This document shows, one piece after another, positions 54,824 through 64,000 of a stretch of 64,000 bases of DNA (position 1 is its first letter; each line of letters begins with the position of its first letter). Where the stretch lies: contig NC_016943.1 of NCBI RefSeq assembly GCF_000284015.1, forward strand, positions 4,443,541-4,507,540, written 5' to 3'. Below the pieces are notes generated by a model that was not told where the DNA came from, searched no databases, and saw nothing but the letters and a program-made list of their open reading frames with translations. The stretch comes from Blastococcus saxobsidens DD2 (GTDB taxonomy: Bacteria; Actinomycetota; Actinomycetes; Mycobacteriales; Geodermatophilaceae). The translations under genes were made by a program, and so were the position numbers.

Positions 54824-56557
54824 TCAGCGGACCATGGGCTGCCTCGGGCGAGCGACCTCGTCGGTGCGCTCGCCGTCGGCATCCCGGCCTTCGATGCGGT
54901 CGGTGTCGATGCGTACGGCGTCGGACCGCTCGGCCCGCTCGCGTTCGTCCCCGGTCTCGGTGCGCAACGCGACCTCCCGGATGAAGAGGACCGCGAGGAC
55001 GGCGACCACCGATACGACGGCGGAGACCAGGAAGATCCGCCCCGTCGCGTCGCCGTAGGACATGCGGATGAGCGCCTCGACCGGAGCCGGCGCGTCGGCC
55101 AGGTCGGCCAGGTCGGCCAGTCCCACCGCACCACCGCCCGCCGCCTGGGCGGCGCCCGGCATCCCGGTCAGGCGGTCCTGGACGAGGTCGCCGACGTGGT
55201 TGCTCAGCACCGCACCCAGCACCGCGACGCCGACGGTGCCGCCGAGGCTGCGGAAGAAGGCCACCGCGGAGCTGGCCGCGCCCAGGTCGGCGGCCGCGAC
55301 CGTGTTCTGCACCGCGAGCACCAGGTTCTGCATGCTCATGCCGATGCCCGCCCCGAGGACGAACAGGAACACGCAGAGCAGCACCATGTCCGTCTCGTGG
55401 TCGATGGTGGCCAGCAGCCCGAAGCCCGCCATCACCAGCACCGAGCCGGCCGTGAGGTAGGCCTTCCACCGGCCGAAGCGGGTGATGAGCAGCCCCGAGA
55501 CGGTCGAGGACAGGACCAGGCCACCCACCATCGGGATGGTCAGCAGCCCGGCCTCCGTGGGCGAGAAACCGCGCGAGATCTGCAGGTACTGGCCGAGGAA
55601 GACGGTGGACCCGAACATCGCGACGCCCACCGCGATGCTCGCGATGATCGCGAGGGTGGTGGTGCGGTCCCGGAAGAGCCGGAGCGGCACGATCGGCTCG
55701 GCCGCCCGCGACTCGGTGACGAGGAACGCGACGACCGCGAGGATCGCGCCGCCGAGGAAGAGGGCGCTCTGCACCGAGACCCACGGGAAGCCGTGGCCGG
55801 CCAGGGTGACCCAGATCAGCAGCGCCGAGACCCCCGCGGCGAGGAACGCCGTCCCCAGGTAGTCGATCGTCACGTCCCGCCGGATCACCGGAAGGTGCAG
55901 GGTCCGCTGCAGCAGCACCAGCGCGATGGCGGCGAAGGGCACCCCCACGTAGAAGCACCAGCGCCAGCCGAGCCAGCTGGTGTCCACCAGCACCCCGCCG
56001 ATCAGCGGCCCGCCCACCGTCGCCGCGGCGAAGACCGAGCCCATGAGGCCGGCGTACCGCCCCCGCTCGCGCGGGCTGATCATCGCCGCGATCGCGATCT
56101 GCACCAGCGCCTGCAGGCCGCCCAGGCCCAGACCCTGCAGCGCCCGCCAGGCGATGAGCGTCTCCACCGTCTGCGCCAGCCCGGCCAGCATCGACCCGGC
56201 GATGAACACCACGATCGACAGCTGGATCAGCAGCTTCTTGCTGAACAGGTCGGCGAGCTTGCCCCAGATCGGCGTGGAGGCCGTGGACGACAGCAGCGTC
56301 GCCGTGACCACCCAGGTGTACTGGTTCTGCGTGCCCCGCAGGTCGGTGATGATCGTCGGCAGGGCGTTGGACACGACCGTGGAGGACAGGAACGCCACGA
56401 ACATCGCCAGCATCAGGCCGGACATGGCCTCCAGCACCTGGCGGTGCGTCATCCTCCCCGGCTGGGCGGCCGGCGCCTGCGGCACGGACGCCCGCACGGG
56501 GCTCCCGGACGGTCGGCGTGCGGCGGCGGCGGGAGCAGCCCGAGGGCCCGCGGTCAC
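54824..56557 (-). CDS. DHA2-type multidrug MFS efflux pump
   Basis: 577 residues, 14 membrane segments as in EmrB/QacA. Helix 1 (V-A-F-L-S-S-T-V-V-S-N-A-L-P), G-K-L-A-D-L-F-S-K-K-L in loop 2-3, and R-A-L-Q-G-L-G-L-G-G with G-x-x-x-G-P-x-x-G-G of antiporter motif C (V-G-G-P-L-I-G-G) are present. It exports amphipathic drugs or lipophilic acids. GTG 56557 is used and overlaps the stop of a leader ORF (GTGA); M-T-H-R-Q-V-L-E 35 residues later is the more conserved beginning. Under the MarR inverted repeat. Confidence 0.88.
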   Translation of the reverse strand: MTAGPRAAPAAAARRPSGSPVRASVPQAPAAQPGRMTHRQVLEAMSGLMLAMFVAFLSSTVVSNALPTIITDLRGTQNQYTWVVTATLLSSTASTPIWGKLADLFSKKLLIQLSIVVFIAGSMLAGLAQTVETLIAWRALQGLGLGGLQALVQIAIAAMISPRERGRYAGLMGSVFAAATVGGPLIGGVLVDTSWLGWRWCFYVGVPFAAIALVLLQRTLHLPVIRRDVTIDYLGTAFLAAGVSALLIWVTLAGHGFPWVSVQSALFLGGAILAVVAFLVTESRAAEPIVPLRLFRDRTTTLAIIASIAVGVAMFGSTVFLGQYLQISRGFSPTEAGLLTIPMVGGLVLSSTVSGLLITRFGRWKAYLTAGSVLVMAGFGLLATIDHETDMVLLCVFLFVLGAGIGMSMQNLVLAVQNTVAAADLGAASSAVAFFRSLGGTVGVAVLGAVLSNHVGDLVQDRLTGMPGAAQAAGGGAVGLADLADLADAPAPVEALIRMSYGDATGRIFLVSAVVSVVAVLAVLFIREVALRTETGDERERAERSDAVRIDTDRIEGRDADGERTDEVARPRQPMVR

Positions 56558-56655
56558 CGGGAAGCCGCCGGGCGACCGTGCGCCGGGACGGCGGCGCGGA
56601 GGAGCCGGGGAACGCTCACCACGAGGCGGTCCCGGGGTGCGGAGCTGAGGGGCAT
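56554..56655 (-). CDS. 33-codon leader ORF before the efflux gene
   Basis: ATG 56655 with an AAGGA site 7 nt upstream, 33 codons (M-P-L-S-S-A-P-R-D-R-L-V-V-S-V), stop overlapping the efflux GTG as GTGA. It lies just downstream of the MarR-flanked promoter. It may be a coupling or attenuating leader; no family is recognisable. Confidence 0.35.
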   Translation of the reverse strand: MPLSSAPRDRLVVSVPRLLRAAVPAHGRPAASR

Positions 56656-56682
56656 GACGGCGTCCTTGCGATGATCACCTGC

Positions 56683-56724
56683 TTGCAGACCGCAACCATA
56701 GGCGCGGAAAGTTGCGGTCTGCAA
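56683..56724. promoter_or_regulatory. 14-bp inverted repeat and promoter of the efflux gene
   Basis: TTGCAGACCGCAAC (56683-56696) and its exact complement (56711-56724) flank a 14-nt spacer. On the minus strand a TTGCAG -35 (56724-56719) and TATGGT -10 (56700-56695) are 18 nt apart, so the repeat covers both elements. It lies between marR-type and efflux genes; a MarR dimer is the likely ligand. Confidence 0.7.
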
Positions 56725-56755
56725 CGCGCACCCCGGCAGCCCGCCGCGGCGGAGC

Positions 56756-57238
56756 TCAGCCCGTAGCGGGCGGCGCGACCCCGCCGGCCTCGGCCTCGCG
56801 CGCCTCACCGATCCGGTTGAGCCGCTCGAGCAGCACGGCCAGCGTGGCGACGTCGTCGGCCGGCCACCCGGCCAGGTCGGTCTCCCAGCGGGCGCGGCGG
56901 GCGGCGCGGATGCGCAGCAGCCGGGCCGAGCCCTCCGCCGAGGGCGTCAGCACGTGGGCGCGCCCGTCGTCGGGATCGGCGGCGCGGTCGACCAGGCCGA
57001 GCTCGACCAGGCTGGCGACCTGCCGGCTCACCGTGCTCTTGTCCAGGCCGAGCCGGAGCACGAGATCGCTGGCCCGCAGGGGGCCGGTGTCCTCGAGCAG
57101 CGCCAGCAGCCCGTACGCGGCGCCGTCGAGGTCGGGGTGCAGCTCACGGGCCAGCCGGGCGGAGATCGCCCGCGACCTGCGCAGCAGCAGCCCGATCTCC
57201 CGCTCGAGGGCCACGAAGGCCGGGTCCGCGTCGGTCAC
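56756..57238 (-). CDS. MarR-family regulator coupled to hspR
   Basis: 160 residues. MarR fold with L-R-A-S-D-L-V-L-R-L-G-L-D-K-S-T-V-S-R-Q-V as the recognition helix and R-A-A-D-P-D-D-G-R-A-H-V-L as the wing. No conserved redox Cys, so it probably senses a ligand. Its GTG overlaps the hspR stop by 4 nt (GTGA). It sits 69-100 nt upstream of the efflux gene whose promoter carries a perfect inverted repeat. Confidence 0.85.
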   Translation of the reverse strand: MTDADPAFVALEREIGLLLRRSRAISARLARELHPDLDGAAYGLLALLEDTGPLRASDLVLRLGLDKSTVSRQVASLVELGLVDRAADPDDGRAHVLTPSAEGSARLLRIRAARRARWETDLAGWPADDVATLAVLLERLNRIGEAREAEAGGVAPPATG

Positions 57239-57678
57239 CGGCCACCCCCCGGCCGCCAGACCACCAGCGCCGAGCTCGGCCGGCGGTGCGGCACGAGATC
57301 GGCGCGGTAGGCGGCCGGGACGGCAGCCTCGGCGGCCATCCGCCGGTTCTCGGAGTGCTGGAGTTCCGCGAGCAGCTCGTGCACCCGCGCCTGCAGCGCC
57401 TCCACCTGGGACTCCAGGTCGATGATCCGCTTGATGCCGGCGAGGTTGACGCCGTCCTCCTGCGAGAGCCGCTGCACCTCGCGCAGCAGCGCGACGTCGC
57501 GCGGGCTGTACCGCCGTCCACCGCCGGGCGTCCGGCCGGGGCTGACCAGGCCGAGCCGGTCGTACTGCCGCAGCGTCTGCGCGTGCATGCCGGCCAGCTC
57601 GGCCGCCACGGAGATCACGAAGACCGGCGCGTCCTCCGCCACCGCCCGCCCGAGGGGCCCTCCCGCTCGCACGCTCAT
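57235..57678 (-). CDS. hspR: Heat-shock repressor HspR (MerR family)
   Basis: 147 residues. MerR helix-turn-helix: [22 protein letters not shown], then [10 protein letters not shown], then a coiled-coil dimerisation region to about residue 110. HspR represses the dnaK operon and clpB by binding HAIR sites, with DnaK as co-repressor. Starts by ATGA overlap with dnaJ; last canonical gene of the operon, but coupled onward to a MarR gene. Confidence 0.95.
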   Translation of the reverse strand: MSVRAGGPLGRAVAEDAPVFVISVAAELAGMHAQTLRQYDRLGLVSPGRTPGGGRRYSPRDVALLREVQRLSQEDGVNLAGIKRIIDLESQVEALQARVHELLAELQHSENRRMAAEAAVPAAYRADLVPHRRPSSALVVWRPGGGR

Positions 57679-58886
57679 CCCGCACCTCCGCCGCGCACCG
57701 CAGCGGTGATCTGCGGACGCGGGTCCTCGTCCATCTCCTCCGCCAGCGTCTCGATCACCTTCCGCTGCGCGGGCGTCAGCCGCACCGGGACGGCGATCTC
57801 GAGGGTGACCAGCAGGTCACCCGAGCGCCCCTTGCCCGGCACCCCGCGCCCGCGCACCCGCAGGGTCCGGCCGCTCGCGGTGCCCGCGGGCACCTTGAGC
57901 GAGACGGTGCCGTCCAGCGTGGGCACCGTCAGGGTGGTGCCCAGCGCCGCCTCGGCGAAGGTGATCGGCACGGTGAGCGTCAGGTCCTCGCCCTTGCGGC
58001 CGAGCAGTGAGTGCTCGGAGACGTGGACGACGACGAACAGGTCGCCGGCGGGGCCGCCCCGCCGTCCGGGTGCTCCCTTGCCGGTCAGCCGGATGCGCTG
58101 GCCGTCCCTGACCCCGGCCGGGATCCGGACGGTGATCGTGCGGGTCTGCGTGGTGACGCCACTGCCGGAACAGGTGGGGCACGGGTCGTCGACCACCTGG
58201 CCGCTGCCGCGGCAGTTGCGGCAGGGCTCGGAGAAGGCGAACGCCCCCTGGCTGCGGCTGGTGACCCCGGCCCCCTGGCACACCGGGCAGGTGTGCGGCG
58301 AGGTGCCCGGGCGGGCGCCGCTACCGGCGCACGTCGGGCAGCTGCCCGGGCTCTGCATGCGCAGCGGCACCGTCACCCCGAGGACGGCCTCCTCGAAGGA
58401 AAGGGTCGCCTCGGTCTCCACGTCCTGGCCCCGCGCGGGGCCGGACGCCGCCTGGCTACGCGCCCGCGCCCCGCCACCCCCGGCGCCGCCGAAGAGGCCG
58501 CCGAGGATGTCGCCGAGCCCGCCGGCCCCGCGGGCGCCCGCCCCGGCTCCGGCGCCCCCGAAGAGGTCGCCGAGGTCGAAGGGCTGACCGCTCGGGCCCG
58601 CGCCGGGGAAGCCGCCGGGGAACCCGGCCCGGGCGCCGGCCCCACCGGAGCCGAACAGCCGCCGCGCGTCGTCGTACTCGCCGCGCCGCTTGGGATCGGA
58701 GAGCACGTCGTAGGCCTCGGAGACCTCCTTGAACCGGGCCTCGGCGGAGGCGTTGCCCGGGTTCTTGTCCGGGTGCAGCTCGGTGGCCAGCTTGCGGTAT
58801 GCCTTCTTGATCGCCGCGGCGTCGGCGTCCTGCGGGACGCCGAGCGCGCCGTAGTAGTCCTTCTCGATGAAGTCACGGGTGCTCAT
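57675..58886 (-). CDS. dnaJ: DnaJ co-chaperone
   Basis: 403 residues. J domain with H-P-D-K near residue 38, a Gly/Phe-rich linker, four C-x-x-C-x-G-x-G zinc motifs ([32 protein letters not shown]) and a C-terminal substrate domain. It stimulates DnaK ATPase. ATG 58886 is preferred over the ATG one codon earlier. A 162-nt gap with paired repeats separates it from grpE, unusual in this tight operon. Confidence 0.95.
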   Translation of the reverse strand: MSTRDFIEKDYYGALGVPQDADAAAIKKAYRKLATELHPDKNPGNASAEARFKEVSEAYDVLSDPKRRGEYDDARRLFGSGGAGARAGFPGGFPGAGPSGQPFDLGDLFGGAGAGAGARGAGGLGDILGGLFGGAGGGGARARSQAASGPARGQDVETEATLSFEEAVLGVTVPLRMQSPGSCPTCAGSGARPGTSPHTCPVCQGAGVTSRSQGAFAFSEPCRNCRGSGQVVDDPCPTCSGSGVTTQTRTITVRIPAGVRDGQRIRLTGKGAPGRRGGPAGDLFVVVHVSEHSLLGRKGEDLTLTVPITFAEAALGTTLTVPTLDGTVSLKVPAGTASGRTLRVRGRGVPGKGRSGDLLVTLEIAVPVRLTPAQRKVIETLAEEMDEDPRPQITAAVRGGGAG

Positions 58887-59048
58887 CACTGCTCCGCAGG
58901 GGAACTCGAAACCTTCGGTTCATTCACCAGACCCGCCTCCTGGGTTGGGCAGCGCCGCAGGCACCGATGGCACACCGGAGGTGCGTTGCGGAACCGGAAT
59001 CCTCCGGCTGGTTCATCCGGCCCCCTCTCGCGCTCGGTCGGAGGCCGG
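58887..59048. other. Intra-operon gap between grpE and dnaJ
   Basis: 162 nt holding an inverted repeat CCGGAGG/CCTCCGG (about 58975-59007) and a direct repeat GGTTCAT at about 58918 and 59010. It may contain an internal promoter or a partial terminator that lowers dnaJ expression. Confidence 0.35.
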
Positions 59049-59725
59049 TCAGCCGGCGGCCGGGTCGGTGGACTCGGCCGGCTCGGCCGGCGCGGGGGAC
59101 TCCGGCTCGGTGACGGCCACCATCGCCGTCCGCAGCACCCGGTCGCCCCGGCGATAGCCCTGTCGCAGCACCGTCGTGGCCGTCGGCACCTCCACGTCCG
59201 CGGAGGTGTCGTGCATGACGGCCTCGTGCAGCGACGGGTCGAACGGATCGCCCGACACGCCGAACGCCGCCACGCCCAGGCCGTCGAGCAGGCCCAGGAT
59301 CCGGTCGGCGACGAGCTTGAAGGCCCCGGTCAGATCGCCGTGGTCCCGAGCCCGCTCGATGTCGTCGACGATCGGGAACAGCTGGGTGGCGAACCGCTCC
59401 GCCGCCTGGTCGACGACCATCGACCGGTCGCGGTCGATCCGCCGCCGGTAGTTGGCGTACTCGGCGGTGACCCGCTGCAGGTCCTCGGTGCGCTCGGCCA
59501 GCTGGCGGGCGAGGTCGCCCTCGGCGGCGCCGTCTCCGGACGGTGCCGTCGCCGGCTGCTCGGTCACCGGCGTCTCGTGCTCGCTCATCTGCTCCCCTGG
59601 GAGGTCGGTACCGGGCCGGACGCCGGCCGGCTGCTCGCCGGCCGGCGTCCGTACTGCACCAGTGGTGGGGTCGATCCGCCGCTTGTCACGGATGACGACC
59701 CGCGGCTGCTCGTCCCCGGCGTGCG

Positions 59726-59729
<4 letters not shown>
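59049..59729 (-). CDS. grpE: GrpE nucleotide exchange factor
   Basis: 226 residues. N-terminal 80 residues are extended and polar, then the coiled-coil and beta domain with [10 protein letters not shown] and [11 protein letters not shown]. Releases ADP from DnaK. ATG 59729 overlaps the dnaK stop (ATGA). The later ATG at about 59588 would give a more typical length, but coupling to dnaK favours the longer form. Confidence 0.92.
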
Positions 59730-61597
<1,868 letters not shown>

Positions 61598-61660
61598 GGA
61601 GATGGCCTCTCTTCCGTGTGCTGGGGTGGTTCTGGTCCGTCTGGGGAGTCGGTGGCCGCC

Positions 61661-61681
61661 CTTGCGTTGGGTCCACTCAAC
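61661..61681. promoter_or_regulatory. HAIR operator (HspR site) of dnaK
   Basis: CTTGCGT-N7-ACTCAAC, close to the HspR consensus CTTGAGT-N7-ACTCAAG. It lies just downstream of the predicted transcription start of dnaK. Confidence 0.8.
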
Positions 61682-61696
61682 TTTCCTGCCCACCCT

Positions 61697-61722
61697 AACG
61701 GCAGTCCGGCCGGTCGTGTTCC
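61697..61722 (-). promoter_or_regulatory. SigH/SigR-type promoter of dnaK
   Basis: GGAAC (61722-61718) and GTT (61699-61697) on the minus strand, exactly 18 nt apart, matching GGAAT-N18-GTT. A TAGGGT box (61697-61692) overlaps its end and could serve the housekeeping sigma factor. The rest of the 293-nt gap to 61890 holds nothing else I can assign. Confidence 0.6.
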
Positions 61723-61890
61723 CGGGGCCCGTGTTCATCGTTCCTCCTTGCCGAGGTGCCGGCGTGTGGTCGCCGGTGCCGCTCCATGGCGCGGCCCGGC
61801 AGTCCACACCGCGGCACTCGGCGCGCGGTCCGTCCACAGACGTCCGGCCCGCGGCCCCGGCGTCGGGCCCGGCTGCTCCACACTCCCCCG

Positions 61891-62880
61891 GTGCACCCGC
61901 TCCTCCGGGCCGTCGCCGAACGGCAGCACGGCCTCTTCACCGCCGTCGACGCGCACCGCGCCGGCTACGCCCACGCCGAGATCCGGCACCTGTGCAACTC
62001 GGGCCGGTGGCACCGGCTCCGGCGCGGGATCTACGTGGGCGCCGAGACGTTGGACGGGGTCGACGGCGACCATCGGCACCTGCTCGACTGCGTCGCGGTG
62101 TTCCTGGCGCTCGACCGGCCGGCCGCGGCGCTCAGTCACCACACGGCCGCGCGACTCATGGGCCTGCCCGTCCGTCGCCGGCGCGACGCCGTCGTCCGGC
62201 TCACCGATCCGGCGCACGGGCGCACGGGGCAAGGGTTCGTGGTGTCCCGCGGGCCGCTGGATCCCTCGGAGATCAGCATCCGGGAGCCCCTCCGGCTCAC
62301 CGCTCCCGCACGGACACTCGTCGACTGCGCGCGGGAGTGGCCGCTCGAGGACGCCGTCGTCGCCATGGACGCAGCCCTGCTCGCTGACCGAACCACCCGG
62401 GAGCAGCTCGTCGACGCGGTCGCACGGGCGCGCGGCTGGCCCGGCGCGCCACGGGCCGGCCGCGCGCTGTCGCTCGCCGACGGACGCGCGGAGTCACCGC
62501 TGGAGACCCGAGGCCGTCTGCGGATGGTGGGCGCCGGGCTCCCGCAACCCGTGCTGCAGGTGGAGATCCGCACCGGTGGGCGGTTCGTCGGCGTCGTCGA
62601 CGCGTGGTTCGACGACGCCGCGGTGGCGGTCGAGTTCGACGGGCGGGTGAAGTACACCGACCCGTGGCGGGATCCCGCGCGGGTGCTGTGGGAGGAGAAG
62701 CGGCGCGAGGACGAGCTGCGCGCCCTCGACATCGCCGTCGTCCGGATCGCCGATGCCGACCTCGGCCCCGGATGGCCGGCCGTGGAGGAGCGGTTGGGCA
62801 GACTCCTGTCCCGGCGACCACCCGCTGTCCGGAGGTTCTGTGCCGTCCCCCGTCGGCGCGGGGTCGCCCGGGTTCGGTGA
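61891..62880 (+). CDS. AbiEi-DUF559 type protein
   Basis: 329 residues. The N-terminal winged-helix region ([20 protein letters not shown]) and the [11 protein letters not shown] region match AbiEi-type transcription modules. The C-terminus is a DUF559/Vsr-like nuclease-type fold: [24 protein letters not shown]. The role is unclear; relatives are frequent and rarely near an AbiEii toxin, and none is here. GTG 61891 follows CACACT at 6 nt. A related, decayed copy is at 31431. Confidence 0.82.
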   Translation: MHPLLRAVAERQHGLFTAVDAHRAGYAHAEIRHLCNSGRWHRLRRGIYVGAETLDGVDGDHRHLLDCVAVFLALDRPAAALSHHTAARLMGLPVRRRRDAVVRLTDPAHGRTGQGFVVSRGPLDPSEISIREPLRLTAPARTLVDCAREWPLEDAVVAMDAALLADRTTREQLVDAVARARGWPGAPRAGRALSLADGRAESPLETRGRLRMVGAGLPQPVLQVEIRTGGRFVGVVDAWFDDAAVAVEFDGRVKYTDPWRDPARVLWEEKRREDELRALDIAVVRIADADLGPGWPAVEERLGRLLSRRPPAVRRFCAVPRRRGVARVR

Positions 62881-62956
62881 GGTCCGCGGCACGGACGTCG
62901 GTACCGCGCTGCGGAGCGGCCCCGGCCACCACACCGCGGCACCGGTGGGGGCGCGG

Positions 62957-63688
62957 TCAGCGAACCCCGGCGAGCCGCGCGAAGACGACGACGTTGTCCC
63001 GGTAGTTGCCGCTGGCAGGGTCGAACGAGCCGCCGCAGGTGATCAGGCGCAGTGCCGCGTGGTCGGTGTCGCCGTAGACCTCGACGGTCGGGAAGGCGTC
63101 CTTGGGGTACCGCGCGACCCGGTCGACGGCGAAGACCGCCGTCGTGCCGTCCGCGCGGTCGACGTGGATCTCGTCACCCGGCTGCAGCTCGGCCAGCCGG
63201 AAGAAGACCGCCGGCCCCTCGGCAGCCGAGTCGACGTGCCCGGCGATGACCGCCGGGCCCAGCTCGCCCGGGGCCGGGCCGCCGCGGTACCAGCCGGCCA
63301 CGTCGTAGTCCGCCGGCACCTCGAGCGAGCCGTCGGGCAGCAGCCCGAGCGACGCCAGCGGCGGGGTCGTCGTGTCGATGGAGGGGATGGTCACCGAGAG
63401 CGGGACCGCCTCGGGGAGGACCGGGCCCACGACGGCCGGTGCAGGTGCCGGGGCCTGCGGCGCCGTCACCCCGGACGACGGCCCGGGAGGCGGCACGGAA
63501 GGCGGCACGGCGGGCGACGGGGTGACCGAGGACGGCGCCGGAGCGGCGGCGGCCGACGGCACGATCGGCACCGACTCCTGGGTGGCCAGCCCGACGCCGA
63601 TCAGCGAGGCGCCGCCGACGGAGAGCGCGGCGATGGCCGCCCTCGCGAGGCGAGGGCGGCCATCGGCGCGTGCTACGTGCTTGGCCAT
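62957..63688 (-). CDS. Class F sortase
   Basis: 243 residues. N-terminal signal/anchor (about 14-34), a Pro/Ala/Ser-rich linker, then the sortase domain with His in V-I-A-G-H-V-D-S (near residue 140), the catalytic Cys in L-I-T-C-G-G (near 217) and Arg in N-Y-R-D-N-V-V-V. It should cut a sorting signal and attach surface proteins. Adjacent (9 nt) to a probable substrate gene, typical of class F pairs. ATG follows GGGAAGG-like sequence weakly. Confidence 0.88.
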   Translation of the reverse strand: MAKHVARADGRPRLARAAIAALSVGGASLIGVGLATQESVPIVPSAAAAPAPSSVTPSPAVPPSVPPPGPSSGVTAPQAPAPAPAVVGPVLPEAVPLSVTIPSIDTTTPPLASLGLLPDGSLEVPADYDVAGWYRGGPAPGELGPAVIAGHVDSAAEGPAVFFRLAELQPGDEIHVDRADGTTAVFAVDRVARYPKDAFPTVEVYGDTDHAALRLITCGGSFDPASGNYRDNVVVFARLAGVR

Positions 63689-63697
63689 CGGGGAAGG

Positions 63698-64000
63698 TCA
63701 GACGTCCCCGCGGGCCGTGCGACGGCGGTAGGCCAGGGCACCGGCGCCGGCGAGACCGGCCGCACCCAGGGCGAACAGGGCCTCGTTCTCGACACCGGCG
63801 GTGCCACCGCCACCGGCGTCGACGCCGCCGGAGGGCATCTGACCCATCTGGTCGGTGGCGCCGCAGAGAGCCGGTGCGGTCGCCTCGAGCGGCAGCGACG
63901 GGTCGATCTCGCTGACCGGCGGCGGCGGGCCGTACTGGCCGTTCGGGCTGATCGTGTCGATGCCGTGCTGGACCACGGAGACGTCGGCGAGGTTGATGTC
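63698..64000 (-). CDS. Surface protein C-terminus, likely sortase substrate
   Basis: The frame runs off the right edge; 100 residues are visible. The visible N-terminal part is D-I-N-L-A-D-V-S-V-V-Q-H-G-I-D with an acidic and Pro-rich middle. The C-terminus is a Gly-rich stretch, then A-L-F-A-L-G-A-A-G-L-A-G-A-G-A-L-A-Y membrane segment and R-R-R-T-A-R tail, as in sorted proteins. The motif before it is G-G-G-G-T-A-G, with no canonical LPXTG. Directly upstream of the class F sortase. Confidence 0.7.
   Translation of the reverse strand, partial: DINLADVSVVQHGIDTISPNGQYGPPPPVSEIDPSLPLEATAPALCGATDQMGQMPSGGVDAGGGGTAGVENEALFALGAAGLAGAGALAYRRRTARGDV

Overview
The window is chromosomal DNA from a very high-GC actinobacterium. 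G or C dominates third codon positions by eye. Markers of the phylum are a mycothiol-dependent formaldehyde dehydrogenase (mscR), a dnaK-grpE-dnaJ-hspR operon with HAIR operators, a DUF3073 protein, a class F sortase and many leaderless genes. The protein style fits Geodermatophilaceae (Blastococcus, Geodermatophilus, Modestobacter), but that placement is inference. I see no phage, insertion sequence, CRISPR array, rRNA or replication origin, so this looks like ordinary core chromosome with accessory patches.

Layout. 1-5.1 kb: envelope and lipoprotein genes (truncated lipoprotein, DUF2231-Rieske protein, GtrA-like protein, membrane metallophosphoesterase, two small lipoproteins). 5.1-5.5 kb: tRNA-Glu, tRNA-Asp, tRNA-Phe and a strong terminator. 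5.5-7.8 kb: a glycosyltransferase, a frameshifted gene and a small membrane protein. 7.9-14.2 kb: five co-directional enzymes (MBL hydrolase, CoA ligase, GMC oxidoreductase, phosphotriesterase-like lactonase, second CoA ligase) that read as one catabolic unit. 14.3-16.3 kb: a lipoprotein and an M23 peptidase split by a frameshift. 16.5-19.3 kb: a complete sugar-type ABC importer. 19.5-21 kb: a Glu/Leu/Val-type dehydrogenase and a DUF3073 protein.

21-40 kb is a purine biosynthesis region: purM-purF, purS-purQ-purL with a sterol-carrier-like gene, purC-purB, purD and purA. Adjacent genes overlap by 1 or 4 nt. Interspersed are mscR with an MBL hydrolase, an MFS transporter with a 48-residue partner, a decayed DUF559 gene, an AI-2E family transporter and a glycerophosphodiester phosphodiesterase. 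40-43 kb holds an unknown protein and a second permease-ATPase pair, paralogous to the 17 kb importer; its ATPase has lost Q-loop, signature and switch residues and it has no binding protein beside it. 43-49 kb: fbaA, a pentapeptide repeat protein, a CoA-disulfide-reductase-like flavoprotein, a GlcD-type oxidase behind two near-identical 19-bp palindromes, pyrE and a fasciclin lipoprotein. 50-62 kb: stress genes clpB, ohrR-ohr, an efflux MFS with a MarR regulator, and dnaK-grpE-dnaJ-hspR. Both clpB and dnaK carry a HAIR operator next to a GGAAC-N18-GTT promoter. 62-64 kb: an intact DUF559 protein, a class F sortase and the tail of its probable surface substrate.

A recurring theme is leaderless expression. 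At least a dozen first genes have a TANNNT-type box 6-8 nt before the start codon and no ribosome binding site, and this rule decides several disputed starts. Downstream genes are translated by ATGA, GTGA or TGATG overlaps. Two genes (about 6.85 and 15.3 kb) are broken by what looks like one missing G in a G-rich stretch, so either true decay or a systematic consensus error should be considered. No gap between genes exceeds 300 bases.
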